This document shows positions 19,371 through 24,011 of a stretch of DNA of 24,011 bases, one piece after another (position 1 is the stretch's first letter; each line of letters starts with the position of its first letter). The DNA comes from a virus, in the IMG/VR virus record IMGVR_UViG_3300025889_000938, positions 1 to 24,011 of that record; one strand, written 5' to 3'. The notes beneath the pieces are model-generated. The model made no database searches and was not told the DNA's origin. It worked only from the letters and a program-made list of their open reading frames with translations. Made by a program: the position numbers and the translations under genes.

Positions 19371-19631
19371 ATGAGTTATGAACGCGCACAAAGAATGTAT
19401 GACAACCAGACTCCGTGGGACAACTACAAAGAATTGCCCGATGACTTGATTGATGCGTACAAGGATACAGAGGAGTACCAAGATTGGATTATGGAGGAGG
19501 CTGGTAACGGAGACTGGGTGTTGTGGGAAGAGAGAAACTACGACGCTATTGTTGAGCGAGCGACTGAGTATTGGGGCGACCAACACGCTGGTGCCGCCGA
19601 TGACTATACCGACCATAAGTGTGACAGATAA
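19371..19631 (+). CDS. Acidic conserved-looking phage protein, 86 aa
   Basis: MSYERAQRMYDNQTPWDNYK and several Trp/Tyr-acid pairs (YQDWIMEE; YWGDQH). 'YERAQR-x-YDNQ' openings recur in small phage proteins of unknown role encoded near replication genes. GGAAGGAAC precedes the ATG. Followed by the RusA-like gene. Confidence 0.65.
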   Translation: MSYERAQRMYDNQTPWDNYKELPDDLIDAYKDTEEYQDWIMEEAGNGDWVLWEERNYDAIVERATEYWGDQHAGAADDYTDHKCDR

Positions 19632-19644
19632 GGGGGGCTTTAGT

Positions 19645-20223
19645 ATGGTCTACAAAAAAACACCACGCCACAACATTGAGTCAGACGAGGCGCGATACCT
19701 TGCTGCGTTGCGTGAGATATATGACTACGCACGGGGGCATGAATTAGAATACATATGCGAGGTGATCGACGGTGTAACCAGCGGCAGCGAGACGTTGCCG
19801 CCACCCAGCATCGGCAACAACGTGCTTGAGTTCTCGATATCGGGCAAGCCACAGCCGCAGCTGCGGCCTCGTGTTACGAAGCGTGGCGGGTTTGTGAAGC
19901 TGTACGACGAACACAAGTGTGTTAAGGAGAAGCTGCGCGTAGCCAGTATCGCGGAACGCGCACACCACGGCAACACACCAATCAACACACCGATCCATAT
20001 TGACCTCACGTTCAGGATGCCGGTGCCGAAGGGCGCAGTAAAGACCACGCGCCTCGGTAGTCCACATGTAAAGAAGCCAGACATCGACAACCTGGTCAAG
20101 TTGGTGCTTGACGGCATCACAAAATCTGGCCGTGTGTGGTTTGACGACAACCAGGTCTGCGCGATATCCGCTCGCAAGATTTACAGCGAGTTGGTGGGTA
20201 CGGATGTGGTAATAAAGTATTGA
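19645..20223 (+). CDS. rusA: RusA-like Holliday junction resolvase
   Basis: The C-terminal two thirds match RusA: FSISGKPQPQLRPRV (about 63-77), then the signature KPDIDNLVKLVLDGI (144-158) with D146 and D148, and VWFDDNQV (164-171) supplying acidic residues. RusA-type enzymes resolve four-way junctions in phage recombination and replication. The protein is 192 residues; a ~58-residue helical N-terminal extension is unusual against the ~120-residue family norm. GGGGGG lies before ATG 19645. An earlier in-frame start overlaps the neighbour and was rejected. Confidence 0.88.
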   Translation: MVYKKTPRHNIESDEARYLAALREIYDYARGHELEYICEVIDGVTSGSETLPPPSIGNNVLEFSISGKPQPQLRPRVTKRGGFVKLYDEHKCVKEKLRVASIAERAHHGNTPINTPIHIDLTFRMPVPKGAVKTTRLGSPHVKKPDIDNLVKLVLDGITKSGRVWFDDNQVCAISARKIYSELVGTDVVIKY

Positions 20224-20248
20224 CAAACACGCAGTAGGGAAGTATACT
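20220..20248 (+). promoter_or_regulatory. Strong sigma70-type promoter for the recombination genes
   Basis: Perfect TTGACA (20220-20225), 17-base spacer, TATACT (20243-20248). It begins within the last codon/stop region of rusA and reads into the ATPase gene. The AGTATTGACA context is shared with boxes at 13091 and 14560. Confidence 0.85.
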
Positions 20249-20284
20249 GACGAGGGCTTTACGCCAAAGGAAAGGAAACAGCCA

Positions 20285-21067
20285 ATGAAGATCAGTAAGG
20301 GAATCATTGAGAAGCCACGCCGCGTCATGGTGTATGGACGGCAAGGCGTGGGTAAGACAAGCTGGGCGTGTTCCGCGCCGGAGCCGCTTGTGATTCAGAC
20401 AGAGGACGGGTCGGGGGACATCGACGTACACCGTACCGAGCGGCACGTATCGTTCGACTCATTCATGGGGGACTTGCGCTATCTGTACGAGGCCGAAGCT
20501 GGTAAGGTACCGTATCGCTCGCTGGTGGTGGATTCATTTGACTGGCTCGAGAAGTTGATTCATGAGCATGTTGCACTCAAGAATGGGGTATCGTCGGTAT
20601 CGGACGTCCCGTATGCCAAGGGTTATGATTACGCACTAGAATATGTTGGCAATGTATTGCTACTGCTTGAATTGATTCTCAAGAAGCACAACACGAACAT
20701 CATCCTGGTGAGTCACGCACGAATCACGCGCTTTGAAGATCCCAACAGCGACAGCTACGACCGCTACGTGCCATCACTACACGTAAACTCTAAGGGTAAG
20801 GGGGCGGGTCCGCTAGTGCAGGAGTGGTGTGATGAGGTATTCTTCATCCATGAGAAGGTGCGTACACGCGAGGTAGACCGTGGCTTTGGCGGCAAGTCCA
20901 TCAAGGCTATGGGTACTGGTGAGCGGATCATCTATACCGAGTGCCGCCCCGCATTTGACGCGAAGAGGCATCTTAAAATGCCAGACGAACTCCCATTTGT
21001 CGAGGGTCAAGGCTGGTCTGAATACTCAAAGTACTTTAACAAACCACAAACAGAAAAGGAGCAATAA
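20285..21067 (+). CDS. RecA-like ATPase, Sak4-type recombinase
   Basis: 260 residues with Walker A GRQGVGKTS (18-26), followed by VIQTEDGSGDID and a Walker B-like strand YRSLVVDSFDWLE (about 76-88), then ILVSHARITRFEDP (sensor region). This matches the AAA_24/Sak4 family: single-domain RecA cores that help strand annealing with a partner SSB. The next gene is such a partner candidate. AAAGGAAAGGAAAC precedes ATG 20285 under the promoter at 20220. Confidence 0.85.
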   Translation: MKISKGIIEKPRRVMVYGRQGVGKTSWACSAPEPLVIQTEDGSGDIDVHRTERHVSFDSFMGDLRYLYEAEAGKVPYRSLVVDSFDWLEKLIHEHVALKNGVSSVSDVPYAKGYDYALEYVGNVLLLLELILKKHNTNIILVSHARITRFEDPNSDSYDRYVPSLHVNSKGKGAGPLVQEWCDEVFFIHEKVRTREVDRGFGGKSIKAMGTGERIIYTECRPAFDAKRHLKMPDELPFVEGQGWSEYSKYFNKPQTEKEQ

Positions 21068-21069
21068 CT

Positions 21070-21552
21070 ATGAAACTGAATTTCAAGACGAGCGAAGTGC
21101 CGCAGGAAACCGGGTTCCAGCCCATCCCGAAGGGCCGCTACGAGGTCGTGGTGGACCGTATGGAGCCGAAGGCCACGAAGTCTGGGGGTACCATGCTGTC
21201 AACGGCGTACCAGGTTGTTGATGGTAAGTACAAGGGCCGTCTCATCTTCGAGAACATCAACATCGAGAACAAGAACAATGTTGCCGAGCGTATTGGTCGC
21301 GCTCGCCTCCGCGATATTGGACTGGCTTGCGGCATCACGGATGTCGAGGACACGGACGACCTGAAACACACCCCATTCGACATCGAGGTTGATGTGGAAT
21401 ACAGCGACTACCGCAAAGAGAACGAGAACGTCGTGAAGAAGATTTATTTCGATAAGAACGACGACCTTGTTGGGGTAAAGCAGGGTGTTGTTAATAAGAT
21501 GCGAGATGCTGAGCCGGCATCGGTTGGTGCCGACGACGATATCCCGTTCTAA
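21070..21552 (+). CDS. DUF669-type ssDNA-binding protein with SSB-like tail
   Basis: 160 residues, beta-rich core: GFQPIPKGRYEVVVDRMEPK, then KSGGTMLSTAYQVVDGKYKG, RLIFENINIEN, and FDIEVDVEYSDYRKENE. This fits the DUF669 family, often found beside Sak4 ATPases and thought to act as a single-strand binding protein. The last residues, ASVGADDDIPF, end in the same DDDIPF tip as E. coli SSB, which recruits host repair and replication enzymes. The gene starts two bases after the Sak4 stop. Confidence 0.8.
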   Translation: MKLNFKTSEVPQETGFQPIPKGRYEVVVDRMEPKATKSGGTMLSTAYQVVDGKYKGRLIFENINIENKNNVAERIGRARLRDIGLACGITDVEDTDDLKHTPFDIEVDVEYSDYRKENENVVKKIYFDKNDDLVGVKQGVVNKMRDAEPASVGADDDIPF

Positions 21553-21564
21553 AGTTTCCTCATT

Positions 21565-21619
21565 GTTGCGTCCCCGCGCCCAGACGTGTCCTGTTGACAC
21601 CGCTGCGGCGCGGGGCAAC
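21565..21619 (+). promoter_or_regulatory. Hairpin leader of the helicase gene
   Basis: GTTG-CGT-CCCCGCGCC (21565-21580) pairs with GGCGCGGGGCAAC (21607-21619), leaving a three-base bulge. An inner GTGTC-CTGTT-GACAC stem (21586-21600) nests inside. Thirteen plus five base pairs in all. AAAGGA then lies about nine bases before the TTG at 21645. It may tune transcription or translation of the helicase relative to the SSB-like gene. Confidence 0.7.
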
Positions 21620-21644
21620 CTTAACCCCCAAAGGACAGCCAGCC

Positions 21645-23276
21645 TTGGAACTTAGATACTACCAGAAAGACGCGATAGCCGACACATACAGCTATCTGCG
21701 CGAACATCCAGACAAGAACCCCGTCATCGTGTTGCCGACAGGCGCAGGAAAGACACCGGTTCTAACATCCATCAGCCGAGACGCTATCAAGTGGGGCCGT
21801 CGTGTAATGATTGTGTCCCACCGCAAGGAACTGCTCCAGCAACAGTTCAATACCAGCCTCAACTTCGATGACCTCAAGGGCAAGGTCGGCATCTACTCAT
21901 CCGGCCTCGACCAGCGCGACACAGACCACCCAATCATCATTGGCGGTGTCCAGTCGGTATACAGACGCGCCGACGAGTTTGGCTCATTTGACTTGTTAAT
22001 CATTGATGAGGCACATTTGATACCCGATAATGAGGGGTCAATGTACCAGCAGCTAATCGCCGTGATGCGCGACATCAACCCATCCATCAAGATACTTGGG
22101 TTGACGGCTACGCCATACCGCACAGACGGCGGGTATATCTACGGCGAGGGTCGTATGTTTGACGACATCTCATACGAGATAGACGTGCCTACCCTGATTG
22201 ACGGCGGGTTCCTGTGTCCGCTGCAATCCAAGTCAGGACTTGAGAAGTCGTGTATCAAGGTCGATGGCGTAGCCAAGCGAGCCGGTGATTGGAAGCTGGA
22301 CGAGTTGGGCGAACGCGCCACGGAAGATGGCATGGTGCGCTCGGCTATCGCAGACATTATAGAGCGTACACAAGGGCGAAAGAAAGTGCTGGTGTTCTCC
22401 GTGAACCTGGCGCACGGAGAGGAGATTGAACGTGAACTTTGTCGTCGAGGAGTTCGTGCCGTTTCGGTATCGGGCGATAATATCTTCCGCGATGAGATCA
22501 TCGCGGACTTTAAGACCAATCCGCAGACTCGGTTTCTTGTTAACTGCAACCTTCTTACTATTGGATTTGATTATCCTGAGATTGATTGCGTGGTGCTTCT
22601 TAGGCCCACATGCAGTGCTGGACTTTATTACCAGATGGTTGGTCGAGGCTTGCGTATACACCCAGCTAAAGATGATTGTCTCATTCTCGACTATGGCGGG
22701 AACATCCGCAGGCATGGACCTATTAACCGAGTGCGGGTGTCGAGCAGTGGTAATCCCGGACGACGAGATGTAGAGACGTACACCAAGCAATGTCCTATGT
22801 GCCACGAAGTTGTACCGTCAGGCACGACAAAGTGCTATGGTATGCTAGGCGACGAGGTGTGCGGTCATGTGTTCCGCACCGAGAAGCAGGAGGTCAGCCA
22901 CAACACGCAAGCTGCCGAAGACGACATCCTGGGTCCGCCGCGAATCGAGGACAAGAAGGTGAACCGCATCAAGTACGCCGTCCACGAGAAGGTTAAGGAC
23001 GACGGCGAGGTGTCGCGCACGATGCGCGTCGATTACTACTACTCAATTATCGAGAAGGTAAGCGAGTGGATATGTATAGAACACACGGGCTGGGCCGCGC
23101 AGAAGGCCGAGCGTTGGTGGCGCGACCGCACCAATGGCCCGTACCCAGCCGACTGCGAGGACGCAGTAGAACGCGCACTGGCTGGCGAACTGAAAGAGCC
23201 GAAGGCAATACGTATTAAGTACGCAACAAAGTATCCTGAGATTGTAGGCTACGGATTCGAGGAGGTGGCGGGATGA
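21645..23276 (+). CDS. Superfamily 2 helicase, DEAH-type
   Basis: 543 residues. Motif I LPTGAGKT (30-37), motif II DEAH (121-124), motif III TATP (154-157), motif V GFDYP (307-311) and motif VI QMVGRGLR (330-337) are all present, and a C-terminal zinc part follows (CPMC at 383-386, C397, C406). It unwinds or remodels nucleic acid by ATP hydrolysis. I set the start at TTG 21645 because AAAGGA precedes it and the upstream TTG (21594) lies inside the hairpin. Its C-terminal extension of about 130 residues is unassigned. Confidence 0.88.
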   Translation: MELRYYQKDAIADTYSYLREHPDKNPVIVLPTGAGKTPVLTSISRDAIKWGRRVMIVSHRKELLQQQFNTSLNFDDLKGKVGIYSSGLDQRDTDHPIIIGGVQSVYRRADEFGSFDLLIIDEAHLIPDNEGSMYQQLIAVMRDINPSIKILGLTATPYRTDGGYIYGEGRMFDDISYEIDVPTLIDGGFLCPLQSKSGLEKSCIKVDGVAKRAGDWKLDELGERATEDGMVRSAIADIIERTQGRKKVLVFSVNLAHGEEIERELCRRGVRAVSVSGDNIFRDEIIADFKTNPQTRFLVNCNLLTIGFDYPEIDCVVLLRPTCSAGLYYQMVGRGLRIHPAKDDCLILDYGGNIRRHGPINRVRVSSSGNPGRRDVETYTKQCPMCHEVVPSGTTKCYGMLGDEVCGHVFRTEKQEVSHNTQAAEDDILGPPRIEDKKVNRIKYAVHEKVKDDGEVSRTMRVDYYYSIIEKVSEWICIEHTGWAAQKAERWWRDRTNGPYPADCEDAVERALAGELKEPKAIRIKYATKYPEIVGYGFEEVAG

Positions 23277-23416
23277 AGATATCAAAAGAGTTGCTTGGAA
23301 GGCTTGAGGATTTCGCGGACGAGATGTACTACATGATAAACAATAATGAGCGGCTAACCCACGATGTCCTTGAATATTACATTGGAATCATTGAGAAGAT
23401 AAAAGAAGGGAGGTAG
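23273..23416 (+). CDS. Small protein, 47 aa
   Basis: MKISKELLGRLEDFADEMYY followed by VLEYYIGIIEKIKEGR. Charged, helical, no family. The ATG overlaps the helicase stop (ATGA). AAGGGAGG at its end provides the ribosome site of the next gene. Confidence 0.65.
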   Translation: MKISKELLGRLEDFADEMYYMINNNERLTHDVLEYYIGIIEKIKEGR

Positions 23417-23419
23417 CCA

Positions 23420-23608
23420 ATGACTGACACACGCTACTGCTTCCGCTGCAAGGCACCTTGTGTCGAGGACTACCACACCATCACGTTGATAGATAACTTC
23501 AACCGTGCCGAGCCGTATAGCCGCATTACTTCCTGTAAGGAATCGGAGGCCACATTCTGTGTTGAGTGTACGGCGTTAATCACCGCAACATTTTGGGGAC
23601 AACAATGA
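23420..23608 (+). CDS. Zinc-ribbon-like protein, 62 aa
   Basis: RYCFRCKAPCVEDYHT and ATFCVECTALI give two C-x2-C knuckles (C7, C10; C47, C50), with an extra Cys at residue 14. Likely zinc-binding; role unknown. GGGAGG precedes ATG 23420. Its stop overlaps the primase start. Confidence 0.65.
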   Translation: MTDTRYCFRCKAPCVEDYHTITLIDNFNRAEPYSRITSCKESEATFCVECTALITATFWGQQ

Positions 23609-24011
23609 CTGACTCAGAAAAAGAACAGCTACGCAAGGCACTGAACGACAACATCACGCGCATCGCAACCGAGTTGCTGCCAGGTGGTAAGTTCCGTGGC
23701 GAGAACTGGGTGTGCGACAACGTGTATGGCGGCGAGGGTCGCTCGTTCAATCTGTGTGTACGCGGCGACCGTGTGGGCCTGTGGCTCGACCACGCCACGG
23801 GCGAGTGCGGCGATGTGTTCGGCCTGATTATGGCGAACCGTGGCTGCGACTTCACCGCCGCTATTGAATGGGCGCAGGACTTCGCCAACTACGCACCAGC
23901 TGCAACCCAGTGCGAGGCACCCAAGGTGAGCCATAAGGTCTACGACGCACCTCCAGAGAACGCATACGTCTACTACAATAACGACGGCGAGGCTGTGCTA
24001 TGGGTAGAGCG
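23605..24011 (+). CDS. Phage primase/primase-helicase, N-terminal part (cut by window edge)
   Basis: About 135 codons are open to the right edge with no stop. SFNLCVRGDRVGLWLDHATG, then GDVFGLIMANRGCDFTAAIEW, is the layout of the N-terminal zinc-binding-type domain of phage primases ('S-F-x-V ... G-x-W-x-D-x-a-t-G-x-G-D-x-x-x-L'). The normal Cys/His zinc ligands are not evident: only C37, C51, C68 and C81 are present, not in the CHC2 spacing. The following PENAYVYYNNDGEAVLWVE resembles the domain before Toprim/helicase parts. ATG 23605 overlaps the preceding stop. The rest lies outside. Confidence 0.7.
   Translation, partial: MTDSEKEQLRKALNDNITRIATELLPGGKFRGENWVCDNVYGGEGRSFNLCVRGDRVGLWLDHATGECGDVFGLIMANRGCDFTAAIEWAQDFANYAPAATQCEAPKVSHKVYDAPPENAYVYYNNDGEAVLWVE

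Noticed and set aside
21594-21644. Upstream TTG start of the helicase
   Set aside because: It lies within the hairpin leader, has no ribosome site and adds a low-complexity stretch before the conserved LRYYQKDA start.
1-24011. tRNA genes, CRISPR arrays, insertion sequences, integrase or attachment site
   Set aside because: No cloverleaf, regularly spaced repeat array, transposase or recombinase motif was found by reading. A tRNAscan or profile search was not possible here.

Overview
This window reads as part of the genome of a double-stranded DNA tailed phage of podovirus type. The order terminase large subunit, T7-type portal (head-tail connector), scaffold, major capsid protein, gp11-like tail adaptor, gp12-like tail nozzle is that of short-tailed phages. 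No host gene, rRNA, tRNA, integrase, transposase or CRISPR array was seen. The host cannot be named. The consensus sigma70-type promoters and the AGGAGG-type ribosome sites point to a bacterium with an ordinary housekeeping sigma factor. No phage RNA polymerase gene is visible, and every promoter I could recognise looks host-type, so this need not be a classical T7-like (Autographiviridae) phage.

Layout. Positions 1-12744 are transcribed leftward (minus strand). From a strong promoter at 12771-12799 come small accessory genes (12744 to 10790, including a small HExxH metallopeptidase candidate), a metallophosphoesterase, a small membrane protein, a fibre-like virion protein with its own promoter, small zinc-finger and membrane proteins, the large terminase, portal, a Bbp19-like protein and the scaffold. 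A cluster of hairpins with a terminator, then a second strong promoter with a structured leader, insulate the major capsid gene. A putative structural protein, a very stable intercistronic hairpin and the tail genes follow, and the last one runs off the left edge. Positions 12745-13200 form a divergent control region with palindromes and direct repeats.

Positions 13120-24011 are transcribed rightward. First come six or seven very small early genes, most with a GC-rich hairpin just upstream of the ribosome site; two of these leaders are near-identical copies with a compensatory base-pair change. An 87-base nested inverted repeat ends this block. A non-coding stretch (14896-15474) with three helically phased iterons and an AT-rich, repeat-rich segment is the best replication-origin candidate. 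A promoter then serves a free-standing HNH protein. A tightly overlapping run of about fourteen small unknown genes (16094-19631) leads into DNA metabolism: RusA-like resolvase; a separate strong promoter; Sak4/RecA-like ATPase; a DUF669-type protein ending in an SSB-like acidic tail; SF2 helicase; and the start of a primase/helicase-type protein cut by the right edge.

Taken together the right half is an early and replication/recombination region and the left half a packaging and virion region, meeting at the divergent promoters near 12.8-13.2 kb. The least conventional parts are the repeated hairpin leaders of the early genes, the origin-like region, and the capsid-gene leader, which could pair with its own ribosome binding site.
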